Positions 17,854-27,104 of a stretch of DNA of 64,000 nucleotides are shown here, piece after piece; the first letter of the stretch is position 1; each line of letters starts with the position of its first letter. This DNA is from Candidatus Bathyarchaeota archaeon (GTDB taxonomy: Archaea; Thermoproteota; Bathyarchaeia; Bathyarchaeales; Bathycorpusculaceae), in contig JAOZHZ010000028.1 of the NCBI GenBank assembly GCA_026014615.1, forward strand, positions 62,001 to 126,000. Direction: 5' to 3'. The translations under genes were made by a program, and so were the position numbers. Below the pieces are notes generated by a model. That model worked only from the letters and a program-made list of their open reading frames with translations. It was not told where the DNA came from and searched no databases.

Positions 17854-20484
17854 ATGAACAATCAAAAAACAAGGTTTTACGCAAAAATTGCAATAGTTCT
17901 TCTGGCAACTTCGGCATTAAGTATAGGCATCGGTACAGTAAACGCAGCAGACACAGCGGCAACATACGCATTCATCGCAGCGAGCCCCAACCCCGCAGGG
18001 TTAGGTCAAGACGTTGCAGTAAGCTTCTTCCTCTCAAACGTTCAACCCACAGCAGGAGGCGCAGGCGGCGACAGATTCCACGACTTTCAAGTTGAAATCA
18101 CCAAACCCGACGGAACCACAGAAACCAAAGGGCCATTCACCGCAGACCCTGTTAGCGCTGCATACTTCATGTTCAATCCTGATCAACTCGGAGAATACAC
18201 GTTAGTCTTCAAATACCCCGGCGAAACAACACCCGCAGGCATGGGACCTTTCGGGCCAAGCCCTGAAACAACATATCTGCCCCGCGAGAGTGCACCACTG
18301 ACCCTTACCGTTCAGCAAGATGCAATGCCAATTATCACTGGAAACCCTGCCCCAACAAGTTACTGGACTCGACCAATCAACGACCAAAACGTCCTCTGGG
18401 GAGACATTTCTAACAATTGGCTTATGGCAGGATGGGACAGCACCAGCCGCCAGTTTGACCAAGGCGCATGCTATGTTCCATACGGCGACGCCCCCGACTC
18501 AGCACACGTTCTATGGACTAAACCTCTGACGTTTGGCGGTGCAATAGGTGGCGCATTTGGAAATGCACAGTTCACTGACGGCCGCTCGTATGAGCAATTC
18601 TTTAAACCACCTGTGGTTATCGCTGGACGACTCTACTACAACAAAATCGTAGCTTCTGAACCCATGACCTCAACTGACGTAAACACAATCGAATGCGTTG
18701 ACATGACTGACGGCAGCACAATCTTCACAATACCCAACGCAACTTTATCCTTCGGCCAAATCTACAACTACGTTTCTCCAAACCAAGCAGGCGGATTAGC
18801 GTACCTGTGGGAAACTGTCGGCACAACTTGGCGAATGTTTGACGCTTGGACAGGTCAATACCTCCTTACAATCGAGAATGTTCCCAGCGGAACGATTTTG
18901 CTAAACAGCAACTTCTACGGTGACTCGCCCAAAGGCTACGGCGACATCTTGGTTTACAGTGTTAACTCCATGGACTCTCCGCCGACCTTGACTATTTGGA
19001 ACTCTAGCAAGTGTATTCCTACGGCTCCTGATGGTCCTTCTGGTACTAGTACTGGTTCGAATGCGTGGCAGTGGCGTCCAGTGGCGTATACGGGTTCAGT
19101 TTTGAATGCAGTAGGAAACTCCTCAGTGTACCTACAGGCGTATGATACATCTGCTGAGGTTAACACCGACGGAAGACAACTAGTTACTGAACTAGCGGAC
19201 TTTCCCATAGGCGGCGCAATTGGACAAGTAGGCTACGACAACACACTATACGTCTACAACGGTACGGCAGCGATTTTGACTTTCCCGCAAGTTAGCACAT
19301 GGGTCGCATACGACATGGCAACAGGCGCAAAACTGTACGGACCAACAACCATCGACGTTACAACACGCTTCCCGCAAAACGGAACCGCAATCTTTTCCAG
19401 CATGACCAGTTCACCCCTACAAATCTACAAAGGTGGCATACTGCCGCTTTGGTGCAAGGAATCACTGCAGTTCTTTACCTGGAACCTGCAGACTGGCGAG
19501 TTTATGTACTCCACTGAACCACTACAGACAAACGGCTTTGCCCTATACAACTGGGAAAGCAAGATTGTCACTCCCGACGGGTACATGTTTAACTGGGGCT
19601 ATGACGGATTCGTCCACGCATACGAAGTAATGTCAGGCGACCACCTGTGGAGTTTCAGCACTGGCGACGCAGGACTTAACACCCCCTACGGTGTATGGCC
19701 AACCTACAACGGCATAACCATCATGGACGGCAAACTCTTCACGCAAACCAGCGACCACGGCAACGGCGTCACACCGCTCTACCAAGGCGAGGGTTTGTAT
19801 GCTCTCGACTACAAGACAGGTGACTTACTTTGGGACATAGTTGGTTGGTGGGAACAACCCGTAATCGCTGACGGCATATACGTCGCCCACAACTGCTACG
19901 ACAACCAAATCTACGCCATAGGCAAAGGACCCAGCCAAGTAACCGTAACCGCTTCGCCATCAATCCAAGGTAAAGGCGGATCAGTGATGATTCAAGGCGC
20001 AGTCGCAGACATATCAGTAGGCGCAAAGCAGAAGGTAGCTGACGGTGAATTCAACATTGTGCCTTTGGTTGCAGACGCAGATCAAGGCGAATGGATGAAC
20101 TACATTTACCAGCAACAGGCAATGCCCACACATGCAAGCGGTGTAACTGTACATTTGACTGCAATTGACTCAAACCACAACACCATTGAAATTGGCTCCA
20201 CAACCAGTGACTTAGATGGCTTCTTCAAGTTCGTGTGGACGCCTCCAAATGAAGGTGAATACACCGTAACAGCCGCATTTGAAGGAAGCAACTCGTACTG
20301 GCAATCATCAGCGAAAACAGCCGTCGCAGTTTCAGTAGCTGCCGCTCCAATAGTGACCCCTACACCAAGCGTTGCTCCATCACCCACAGCGGCAACAGAC
20401 ACAACACTGTACATTACGATCGCAGCAGTCGTAGTCATAGTGGCAGTGGTTGCAGCAGCCCTCCTGCTAAGAAGACGAAAATAA
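17854..20484 (+). CDS. Secreted PQQ-type beta-propeller surface protein
   Basis: 876 residues. A signal peptide (IAIVLLATSALSIGIGTVNA) is followed by an Ig-like domain (ASPNPAGLGQDVAVSF), a long region of propeller-like repeats with tryptophan/glycine blades (SYWTRPIND, VSTWVAYDMATGAKLYGP, GLYALDYKTGDLLWDI), a second Ig-like domain (GFFKFVWTPPNEGEYTVTAAF), a threonine/proline-rich stretch and a C-terminal membrane helix ending RRRK. It is a cell-wall-anchored protein, and the ligand is unknown. AGGAGAAGAG precedes ATG 17854. A paralogue lies at 48729-51521. Confidence 0.8.
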   Translation: MNNQKTRFYAKIAIVLLATSALSIGIGTVNAADTAATYAFIAASPNPAGLGQDVAVSFFLSNVQPTAGGAGGDRFHDFQVEITKPDGTTETKGPFTADPVSAAYFMFNPDQLGEYTLVFKYPGETTPAGMGPFGPSPETTYLPRESAPLTLTVQQDAMPIITGNPAPTSYWTRPINDQNVLWGDISNNWLMAGWDSTSRQFDQGACYVPYGDAPDSAHVLWTKPLTFGGAIGGAFGNAQFTDGRSYEQFFKPPVVIAGRLYYNKIVASEPMTSTDVNTIECVDMTDGSTIFTIPNATLSFGQIYNYVSPNQAGGLAYLWETVGTTWRMFDAWTGQYLLTIENVPSGTILLNSNFYGDSPKGYGDILVYSVNSMDSPPTLTIWNSSKCIPTAPDGPSGTSTGSNAWQWRPVAYTGSVLNAVGNSSVYLQAYDTSAEVNTDGRQLVTELADFPIGGAIGQVGYDNTLYVYNGTAAILTFPQVSTWVAYDMATGAKLYGPTTIDVTTRFPQNGTAIFSSMTSSPLQIYKGGILPLWCKESLQFFTWNLQTGEFMYSTEPLQTNGFALYNWESKIVTPDGYMFNWGYDGFVHAYEVMSGDHLWSFSTGDAGLNTPYGVWPTYNGITIMDGKLFTQTSDHGNGVTPLYQGEGLYALDYKTGDLLWDIVGWWEQPVIADGIYVAHNCYDNQIYAIGKGPSQVTVTASPSIQGKGGSVMIQGAVADISVGAKQKVADGEFNIVPLVADADQGEWMNYIYQQQAMPTHASGVTVHLTAIDSNHNTIEIGSTTSDLDGFFKFVWTPPNEGEYTVTAAFEGSNSYWQSSAKTAVAVSVAAAPIVTPTPSVAPSPTAATDTTLYITIAAVVVIVAVVAAALLLRRRK

Positions 20485-20551
20485 ACCCGTAAACCTCAAC
20501 CCCTCCCCTTTTTTGTGGGAAAAGACTCGGAGAGACTCTAACGAGAGACTG

Positions 20552-20628
20552 AAAGGGCTCTGAATGAACTACCAAAACGTTCTGCTTTTTGGTTTTTCAT
20601 TCTTCTCTCCATTTGCGTTTCAGAGCCC
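20552..20628 (+). terminator. Nested inverted repeats after the surface protein gene
   Basis: Two alternative structures share this stretch. Inner hairpin: GAATGAA (20562-20568) pairs with TTCATTC (20596-20602), and ACCAAAA (20571-20577) with TTTTGGT (20587-20593), followed by T/C-rich sequence. Outer pair: GGGCTCTGAA (20555-20564) with TTCAGAGCCC (20619-20628). The two compete for bases 20562-20564. The inner hairpin is a likely transcription terminator or mRNA 3' end; a simpler TCCC-T7-GGGA stretch lies upstream at about 20505-20519. Confidence 0.6.
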
Positions 20629-20825
20629 CAGTAAACCCTCACGGTTTCTCTCTATTTTTACTGGACACTGCTACAGGTTGTCTATGGTTATGCTGAAATG
20701 ATGTGAGGACGTGTTTTTTATGATTTTTTGGCGTTAGTTATGATTAATCTGGTCGGTGTTTGGGTAAAAGCATATATCTGCTTAGTTGCCCATGTATCCG
20801 TTCACTCATTCACAGGCGCAGCGTC

Positions 20826-21740
20826 ATGACCGATTTAACAAATAAAATTCAGGACCTGAAGAAAGAAAAGAACGCCGTTATACTTGCACATAATTATCAG
20901 CGAGGGGAAATCCAAGATATAGCTGACTACGTCGGCGACAGCATCGAACTCAGCCGAAAAGCCATGCAGGAGAAAGATGCGAAGGTTATTGTTTTCTGCG
21001 CGGTAGATTTCATGGCGCAGTCAGCTGCTATTCTTAATCCTGAAAAGAAGGTGCTTTTGCCTACGCTTGGTGCTCGTTGTCCTATGGCGCAGATGTTAAC
21101 GGTGGACGAGATTAAACGTGCCAAAGCCAAGTACCCTAAGGCTCCTGTGGTGCTGTACGTTAACACGTTGGCTGAAGCCAAAGCCGAAAGTGACGTTTGC
21201 TGCACAAGCGCCAACGCCTTGGAAGTTATCAGGTCTTTGGATTCTGACACGGTTCTTTTTGGTCCCGACCGCAATTTAGGTGAATACGTGGCGGAAGAAA
21301 CAGGCAAAACGGTTATTCCTATTCCCGAGTGGGGTTTTTGCCCAACGCACTTGTTGTTCCAGCCTGAAGACATCGTGGTCCTTAAACAGAAATATCCAAA
21401 CGCTGAGGTTCTTGTGCATCCTGAATGCAGTGGAGACATGCGGAAAGTTGCGGATTTCATCGGGAGCACCAGCAAGATTTGCCGTTACGTCAAAGAATCC
21501 GACGCCAAACAATTCGTTGTGGGAACCGAAGACGGCATTTTACACCGTTTGCGTAAGGAAAACCCTGAACAAGAGTTCTACATCGCGTATGACGGTTCAG
21601 TTTGCCCAAACATGAAACTTACCACGCTGGAGCGGCTATATGCTTCCCTTAAAGAAGAAAAACATGTAGTGGAAGTCCCCCAAAACGTCGCGTCAAAGGC
21701 GCGCGAATCACTGGAGCGCATGTTCCAAGTTAAATGCTGA
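20826..21740 (+). CDS. nadA: Quinolinate synthase NadA
   Basis: 4Fe-4S enzyme condensing iminoaspartate with dihydroxyacetone phosphate to quinolinate in NAD synthesis. The 304-residue protein shows ILAHNYQRGEIQD, FCAVDFMAQSA and the three expected cluster cysteines: RCPM (about 85), WGFCPTH (about 172) and VCPNMKLTT (about 260). An upstream TTG would add 22 residues that fall over the TATA element CATATAT (20770-20776), so ATG 20826 is the start. nadB/nadC are not in the window. Convergent with nikR, seven bases apart. Confidence 0.95.
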   Translation: MTDLTNKIQDLKKEKNAVILAHNYQRGEIQDIADYVGDSIELSRKAMQEKDAKVIVFCAVDFMAQSAAILNPEKKVLLPTLGARCPMAQMLTVDEIKRAKAKYPKAPVVLYVNTLAEAKAESDVCCTSANALEVIRSLDSDTVLFGPDRNLGEYVAEETGKTVIPIPEWGFCPTHLLFQPEDIVVLKQKYPNAEVLVHPECSGDMRKVADFIGSTSKICRYVKESDAKQFVVGTEDGILHRLRKENPEQEFYIAYDGSVCPNMKLTTLERLYASLKEEKHVVEVPQNVASKARESLERMFQVKC

Positions 21741-21747
21741 AACGCGG

Positions 21748-22158
21748 TTAGACGGTTGCGACGACTGTTTTAAGGATTTTCACGCCTTTCTTTGTTGCTA
21801 ATTCGTCGCTTACGTGCCTGATTTCAGAGGCTTTACCTTTGACGGCTATGGCTTCTAGGCAGTCTCTTTCTCCGATGTGAATATGCAGCGTGGATGTGAC
21901 TACGTCGGAGTGGTGATGTTGGACGTCGGTTAAGCCGCTTTCCAACCCGCGAACGACGTGGTCGTAAACCATCAGAATTATGCCTGTTTGTTCAGTGTCA
22001 GCTTCTTCTTGAAGCCATTTACGTTCGGAAACAAAGAGTCTTACGGAGTCTTGGATGGCTTTGCTGCGGCTTTCGTAACCCATTTTGGTGATGATGGCGT
22101 CAAAGTCTTTGAGCAGTTCAGGGGGGAAGGTTACGCCTACGCGTGTTATTTTTGTCAT
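21748..22158 (-). CDS. nikR: NikR nickel-responsive transcriptional regulator
   Basis: 136 residues: N-terminal ribbon-helix-helix (ITRVGVTFPPELLKDFD, MGYESRSKAIQDSVR) and a C-terminal ACT-like nickel-binding domain with the ligand set HHHSDVV, LHIHIG and C in ERDCLEA. It represses nickel uptake when nickel is plentiful. Nickel demand fits the [NiFe]-hydrogenase genes at 52.8-64 kb. No nickel transporter is adjacent. ATG 22158 agrees with the family length. Confidence 0.93.
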   Translation of the reverse strand: MTKITRVGVTFPPELLKDFDAIITKMGYESRSKAIQDSVRLFVSERKWLQEEADTEQTGIILMVYDHVVRGLESGLTDVQHHHSDVVTSTLHIHIGERDCLEAIAVKGKASEIRHVSDELATKKGVKILKTVVATV

Positions 22159-22308
22159 GTTTATCGCATAAAGAATGGGCGGTTTGCACCTAAAAGCTTT
22201 TTACATTTACAGTAACACGAATGCGAATTTACTTGTTACCGCACAGTTTTATACTAAAATTTTTTCTCTAGCGTTGGTGTTGTTCTGGCACGCAGGTGAC
22301 TTTTCTTT

Positions 22309-23181
22309 CTATTCTTTCTTGTTCCTTCTTTTCATGTAACTTATCGGAATGCTTACTGCTGAAGCTAACAGTAAAGCAAGAATTGCCCCAACTGGAAACT
22401 CGGGAACTTCAGGCGAAGCGGTAGGTTCTGTTGTCGGCTGCTGTGTTGGCGAATTTGTAGGGGACGCTGGGCTTGGGGTGGGTGTTTGGTTGCTTATGGT
22501 GAAGTGGATTGTTTTAGTGAAAAACTGGTAATTATCCGTCCAAACAGTCACATGTATCGTGTGGTTGCTAACGGACAAATCCGTCAAAGTTACGTTTTCG
22601 TAAATGTTGTTTGAGCCTATTCCGTCCAGTATGTAGGCAGCGCTTCCAAAGTTCCCGTCAAGCTCATGTGTTTCCCTGCAAACATACGTCAATGGGACCT
22701 CAGTTGTGGTGTAGGTTGTGTTTTGAGGCGACAGAACCGAAAGCGGACTTGTATAAGTGGTATCAACAAAAAACTCCACCGACGCCGACATTTCTGTACC
22801 CACGGTGTCCAGAGAGTAAACCTTTAGCGTGTGGTTGCCTTTAGCCAAATTTTCCAAAACCAATTCTGCACTGAACTGAGAACCGTCTATGTGGCCTCGT
22901 ATGCGTAATGTTTTGTTCAGGTCAGTTAAGGTAACGTTTGTGTTTTCGTCAAGACTGTAAATGATGCATTCAACTTCGGGTCTGGGATTGGCAACGCTGG
23001 CTGCAACGTGAAACGGGACAGAAGTGTTGGTGTAAACCGTCTGGTACGTTGGAGAATAAATCAGCAATGCGTCGCCTGGAAAGAAATTAGCTTCTGCCAC
23101 TCCAATACTGTGCATTCCAGCAGCAAATGAACATAAGAGTACAGCGAGGGCGAGTGTAGCTGAGACTATCTTTCTGTTCAT
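22309..23181 (-). CDS. Secreted Ig-like surface protein with PEFP C-terminal anchor
   Basis: 290 residues: signal peptide (SATLALAVLLCSFAAGMHSIGVAEA), a body of beta-sandwich repeats with many N-x-S/T sites (SPTYQTVYTNTSVPF, SPQNTTYTTTEVPLTYVC), a serine/threonine/proline-rich stalk, then PEVPEFPVG, a membrane helix and RRNKKE. The tail is the archaeal PEF-type anchor, possibly processed by an archaeosortase. ATG 23181 overlaps the stop of the upstream gene (ATGA), so a longer frame from 23250 is not used. Ends in TAG. Function unknown. Confidence 0.75.
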   Translation of the reverse strand: MNRKIVSATLALAVLLCSFAAGMHSIGVAEANFFPGDALLIYSPTYQTVYTNTSVPFHVAASVANPRPEVECIIYSLDENTNVTLTDLNKTLRIRGHIDGSQFSAELVLENLAKGNHTLKVYSLDTVGTEMSASVEFFVDTTYTSPLSVLSPQNTTYTTTEVPLTYVCRETHELDGNFGSAAYILDGIGSNNIYENVTLTDLSVSNHTIHVTVWTDNYQFFTKTIHFTISNQTPTPSPASPTNSPTQQPTTEPTASPEVPEFPVGAILALLLASAVSIPISYMKRRNKKE

Positions 23182-23942
23182 CGCTTCGTTACCTTCCTCT
23201 TTTGGATTACTATCAGTGCTAAAGCCACTATTAAGGGCACGGTTACCCATGTTGGAAACTCTGGGATTGTAGGGGACGGACTTGGAGATGTTTGTTGTTG
23301 GCTCGGAGCGTTGGACGGAGTTATATTTGGGTTTGTAGTTGCAGTTGGTGAGGGTGTAGCTGATGAAATGGCGGTAGTGCTTGGAGAAGGCGTAGGTGAA
23401 GGACTTGGGTATGGTCCTCTTACTATCTCAACTGGCTTTTCATAGAATGATATCATCTGAGACTCAGAACCAATTGTGAAGGACACGGTTTGGGTGACAT
23501 TGGAGTTGTATGAACCAATTTGGGAGAATGTAAGTGCATAGACGTCCATCTTTATTGTGTGCTGCCCGATGACCAAGTTTTCGAAAACAGCAGTATAGTT
23601 CATGACAGTGTTATTTGTCGATGGGAACGATTGGTTTAAGGTTCCATCCAAGTAAATGTGTATGTAGCATCGTCCAATTACGGGCATGAAGCCCATGTAA
23701 TAATTATTCCAAGAATCAGGCTGTATTATTGAGAAATTTAAATTTAGAGTATTGTTGACATAGCTGTCCGAATAGTTTTCTGGAGTTTGAAGTAATAACG
23801 TTGGTAACTCCATGTTAGGTGTTGGTGGATAGGGAACTGGATTTGCCTTTGCCACTTCAAAAGCATAAATTCCGACTATTAATGAGATAAAGATTAGTAG
23901 GGTCGTAATCGCTGATATGACTACCTCGTTGCTCATAGCCAT
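23178..23942 (-). CDS. Secreted surface protein with PEFP C-terminal anchor
   Basis: 254 residues: N-terminal hydrophobic signal/anchor (ISAITTLLIFISLIVGIYAFEVAKANPVPYPP), a beta-rich extracellular domain with several N-x-S/T sites (FENLVIGQHTIKMDVYAL resembles the neighbour's repeat), a proline/serine/threonine stalk and IPEFPTW followed by a membrane helix and basic tail. It is translationally coupled to 22309-23181 and related in layout, so the two may act together at the cell surface. Divergent from the beta-helix gene at 24091. Confidence 0.72.
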   Translation of the reverse strand: MAMSNEVVISAITTLLIFISLIVGIYAFEVAKANPVPYPPTPNMELPTLLLQTPENYSDSYVNNTLNLNFSIIQPDSWNNYYMGFMPVIGRCYIHIYLDGTLNQSFPSTNNTVMNYTAVFENLVIGQHTIKMDVYALTFSQIGSYNSNVTQTVSFTIGSESQMISFYEKPVEIVRGPYPSPSPTPSPSTTAISSATPSPTATTNPNITPSNAPSQQQTSPSPSPTIPEFPTWVTVPLIVALALIVIQKRKVTKR

Positions 23943-24090
23943 TCAGGTAATTATGGGTGCAACTTGGGTAAAAGCTTGTTTGTAAAGAATTCTTGTGTAA
24001 AGAAAAACCGTGTGCAGCAAAAAGGCTTGGGTGCGAACGTTTTTCCGCAAGTTATATGAGCCCAAACAGTTGAATGTCAAAAGGATAACG

Positions 24091-25422
24091 ATGAATAAAG
24101 CCGTCTGCCTGCTACTCCTTGCCCTCCTTCTATTGCCTTTGGTTGGCATTTGTGAGGCGAACTTTTTTCCGCCACCCGCCTCTCTGCAGCATGTTTACAT
24201 CCGAGCCGACGGAAGCCTCGAACCCGACTCGGTGCCTATCGAGCGAGACGGAGACACATACACCTTCACAGGTGACCTGCATAATTGCACCCTTGTAATC
24301 CAACGTGACAAAGTGGTTGTGGACGGCGCCAAATATGTCTTGTTGGGGACCGGTAGCGGGCAGGGTTTAGTCCTGAAAAACTTAAGCGGAGTTACCGTTC
24401 AGAATTTGGTTTTACGGAATCTGCGTCAGGGCGTAGAGTTCACTTCAGCTTCAAACTGCACCCTCAGCGAAGTGACTGTGACGGAAACTGAACTCGGCGT
24501 CTACATGTACGCTTCTTCAGGCAACGTCATAGAGAACAGCCGCATAAAAGCGAACAGCGGCGACGGCATCGTCATGTTAGACGGCTGCAACCACAACAGC
24601 CTACTGGACAACCAAATAACCAACAACGGCAACGGTGGCGTAGTCCTGCAAGCTCCCAACCTTGTACTAAACCAGTCCGCCTGCGACCACAACCGCATCG
24701 TCGGAAACAACATCACCGAAAACACCGCCTACAATCTGTGGCTTTCCTCCTCAGCCGACTGTCTCATACAGCGGAACACCATCGGCAGCAGTCAATGGGG
24801 CATCCAACTGCACGGAGCAACCTGCAAAAACAACAGCATCCTCTTGAACCGAATCTTAGTCTGCGTTTACGGCGTCATCCTCGCAGGGCAAACAAGCAAC
24901 AACACCATAGCCAAAAACACTTTCATATGGGACGCCGTAGGAGCCGACATACCCCTCTCCGAAGACAACCTGTTTTACAATAACAACTTTGTTTACAACT
25001 ATCAACATGTTGACAACCACCACAAGGAAACCAGCGATTTTGAGTCGTCGGCTTCGCCGCAGAAGAACCTGTGGGACCACGGTGCAGCAAACGGCGGCAA
25101 CTACTGGGGCGACTTCACTGGAGCAGACGAGGACAGCGACGGCTACATCGACGAGCCCTACGTTATAGACGAGAACAACGTCGATAATTACCCGTTGGTG
25201 CAGACGTTTGGCGAAGTAGAAGGATACACATCCCCAACACCAGCCCCCACCCAGTCCCCAACAGCGTCACCGTCCCCCACAGAATCCACCGCAACTCCCA
25301 ACCCCCCTTCTGACCCGACTTTCCCAATTGAAACCGTTTTTGCGTTAATTGCTGTTATAGGTGTGGTTGCCTTGGCAACGGTTTTCGTGCTGAAAAAGCG
25401 CAAGCCGCCGACAGATAGTTAA
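24091..25422 (+). CDS. NosD-like right-handed beta-helix surface protein
   Basis: 443 residues from ATG 24091 (AAAGGAT upstream); a longer frame from 24010 would put residues before the signal peptide. Signal peptide LLLLALLLLPLVGICEA, then parallel beta-helix repeats typical of periplasmic copper-binding NosD/carbohydrate-binding folds (NCTLSEVTVTETELGVYMYASSGNVIENSRI, NNTIAKNTF). The region ending NYWGDFTGADEDSDGYIDEPYVIDENNVDNYPL is the common end-cap. A Pro/Thr stalk, DPTFPIE and a membrane helix with KKRK anchor it. No sugar-cleaving residues can be named. Confidence 0.75.
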   Translation: MNKAVCLLLLALLLLPLVGICEANFFPPPASLQHVYIRADGSLEPDSVPIERDGDTYTFTGDLHNCTLVIQRDKVVVDGAKYVLLGTGSGQGLVLKNLSGVTVQNLVLRNLRQGVEFTSASNCTLSEVTVTETELGVYMYASSGNVIENSRIKANSGDGIVMLDGCNHNSLLDNQITNNGNGGVVLQAPNLVLNQSACDHNRIVGNNITENTAYNLWLSSSADCLIQRNTIGSSQWGIQLHGATCKNNSILLNRILVCVYGVILAGQTSNNTIAKNTFIWDAVGADIPLSEDNLFYNNNFVYNYQHVDNHHKETSDFESSASPQKNLWDHGAANGGNYWGDFTGADEDSDGYIDEPYVIDENNVDNYPLVQTFGEVEGYTSPTPAPTQSPTASPSPTESTATPNPPSDPTFPIETVFALIAVIGVVALATVFVLKKRKPPTDS

Positions 25423-25485
25423 ATGTTAGGCAAAGCAAGCATTTATCTTCCGCAAAAGTCATGGTAAGTCAAACTTTTTTCGCGA

Positions 25486-25496
25486 ACAGTTTATAT
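25486..25496 (+). promoter_or_regulatory. TATA box of the thioredoxin gene
   Basis: An AGTTTATAT element lies about 40 bases before the ATG, leaving a short leader that contains GGGTGGAG as ribosome-binding site. Confidence 0.45.
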
Positions 25497-25531
25497 CAAA
25501 CCACACCGAAATGTAAGGGTGGAGAATCTTT

Positions 25532-25855
25532 ATGGCCAATGAACCTTTTCATTTGACAGATGCAAATTTTGAAGAAACAATCAGCAATAACCCGCTTGTT
25601 CTGGTTGACTTCTGGGCAGGCTGGTGTGGACCATGCCGCGCTTTAGCGCCGACAATCGCTGAGTTGGCAAATGACATGGCTGGAAAAGTCCTTGTCGCTA
25701 AGCTGGATGTGGATGCAAATCCCAAGACCGCCGAGAAATTCCAAGTCTATAGCATCCCAACTGTGGTTTTAATCAAGGACAAATCCGAAGTAGACCGCAT
25801 CGTAGGCTTATGCCCACGGAAACAGTACGACGATGCCCTGCAAAAACACATGTAG
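25532..25855 (+). CDS. trxA: Thioredoxin
   Basis: 107-residue thiol-disulfide protein with the active site WAGWCGPCRAL, buried aspartate in VDFWAG and the cis-proline SIPTVVLI; all canonical. It reduces cytosolic disulfides in partnership with a thioredoxin reductase, which is not in the window. GGGTGGAG precedes the ATG and a TATA box lies further up. Ends in TAG, convergent with the coiled-coil gene 18 bases downstream. Confidence 0.95.
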   Translation: MANEPFHLTDANFEETISNNPLVLVDFWAGWCGPCRALAPTIAELANDMAGKVLVAKLDVDANPKTAEKFQVYSIPTVVLIKDKSEVDRIVGLCPRKQYDDALQKHM

Positions 25856-25873
25856 TTAACGCGGCGTGCGTTA

Positions 25874-26500
25874 CTACTGCTGTTGAATTTTCATTTTTTC
25901 ATACATTTTGTCAAGTGTCCATCGGATGCTTGACTTGAGTTCTTTGAGGCGTTCTTCATCCACGTTCCGCAACACGATTTCCCTGATTAAGTCGCCTTCT
26001 CGGACAATATTGTAACTGAACATCTGCTCAGGCGTCAACTGGTTAAGCCGCACCAGCTCGCTGTCTTTATTTTGCATCTTCACCAAAACCCGTTCAACCA
26101 GAAAATTGCTGAAAGGCGGCGTGTTAACACTGAACTGCTTGCTTTCATCAGGCAAAACATGAACCGACTTATCATTCTCAACGTAAATTAACGCCAACGA
26201 CTCATCATTTGCGGTTTTGAGGGGTATGACGTTTTCTGGTTCTCCCCCTTGGTACCCTGTGGGTCTGCTTTCTGTAGGCGCGCGCTCCTGCGTTGGCTGT
26301 GAGGCGGCTTCTTTTGTTGCCTCAGCGGCTTCGGCGTCTTGCAGGTTTCCACGCTTGAAACCTTTCTCAAGCAGAATCCCGTTGACCGCGTCAAGGGTAG
26401 CCTGAAGCTCTTGAGCTTCCTCCTCCAATTTGGCAAGCCTGTTTTCTAATCTTTGTTTAAACGCCACCACGGCTTTGATTCTTTCTTGGTCCTGCGGCAT
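25874..26500 (-). CDS. Coiled-coil protein of unknown function
   Basis: 208 residues: N-terminal coiled coil (about 8-50, FKQRLENRLAKLEEEAQELQATLDAV), a charged proline/glutamate-rich linker (about 55-90), and a folded C-terminal domain (LALIYVENDKSVHVLPDE through TLDKMYEKM). The layout recalls archaeal proteins found near information-processing genes, but I do not recognise the family. ATG 26500 has no strong ribosome site. Ends in TAG. Confidence 0.65.
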   Translation of the reverse strand: MPQDQERIKAVVAFKQRLENRLAKLEEEAQELQATLDAVNGILLEKGFKRGNLQDAEAAEATKEAASQPTQERAPTESRPTGYQGGEPENVIPLKTANDESLALIYVENDKSVHVLPDESKQFSVNTPPFSNFLVERVLVKMQNKDSELVRLNQLTPEQMFSYNIVREGDLIREIVLRNVDEERLKELKSSIRWTLDKMYEKMKIQQQ

Positions 26501-26736
26501 CTACATTCCCACGCCTTCCAGTATGCAATTGTTTCCTTATCAATTCTTTCTTTAAGCCGTTTAAGTTTAATTGAAACGTTTCTGCAAAAATTGCTGCGCA
26601 GGTGTAGCTGTGGTTTACTAGTCACAAAGCCTTAAGAGCCATCCTTTAACTGCTTACATGTTGAGAATAAACATTTCACTTGGTTAGCTCTAACTGCATT
26701 TGTATTTGTATTTTGTTTTTAGGAGGTGAATTCAAC

Positions 26737-27060
26737 ATGAACACTTTGGCTTATGCGGGGTTCATTATAGCTGCAATAGGCGGCGTGATTCTGATAATTT
26801 TTGGTATCGTATCCATATTCGCCAGCCCATTCGTCGGCATATTCACCGCTTCCGTCATAGGTGGCTTAAGCGCTTTCGTAGGTGGTATCATAACCCTGAT
26901 TTTAGGCATAATTGCGGTAGCGGGTGCAAAATGGGTTGCATCCTTCTTCTGGGGCATAGTGCTGCTAATCGTGGGCATAATCGGAGGCGGCGTAGGGGGC
27001 GTTCTAGTTTTCATCGGCGCAATACTTGGTCTGATTGCACGACTAACTAAAAAGAGCTGA
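26737..27060 (+). CDS. Small glycine-rich membrane protein
   Basis: 107 residues forming four hydrophobic segments with many glycines (FIIAAIGGVILIIFGIV, FVGGIITLILGIIAVAG, FFWGIVLLIVGIIGGGVGGVLVFIGAI). No charged catalytic residue pattern. A very strong AGGAGGTGA site lies eight bases before ATG 26737, which decides this start over the upstream frame. Family not recognised. Convergent with DNA ligase. Confidence 0.7.
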   Translation: MNTLAYAGFIIAAIGGVILIIFGIVSIFASPFVGIFTASVIGGLSAFVGGIITLILGIIAVAGAKWVASFFWGIVLLIVGIIGGGVGGVLVFIGAILGLIARLTKKS

Positions 27061-27104
27061 GGTATAGTCAGCACGTGCCGCCTTTTCCTACTTTTTTGGG
27101 GTTT

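Noticed and set aside
23943..24149. 68-codon minus-strand frame between divergent surface-protein genes
   Set aside because: Overlaps the signal peptide region of the beta-helix gene on the opposite strand and the shared promoter region.
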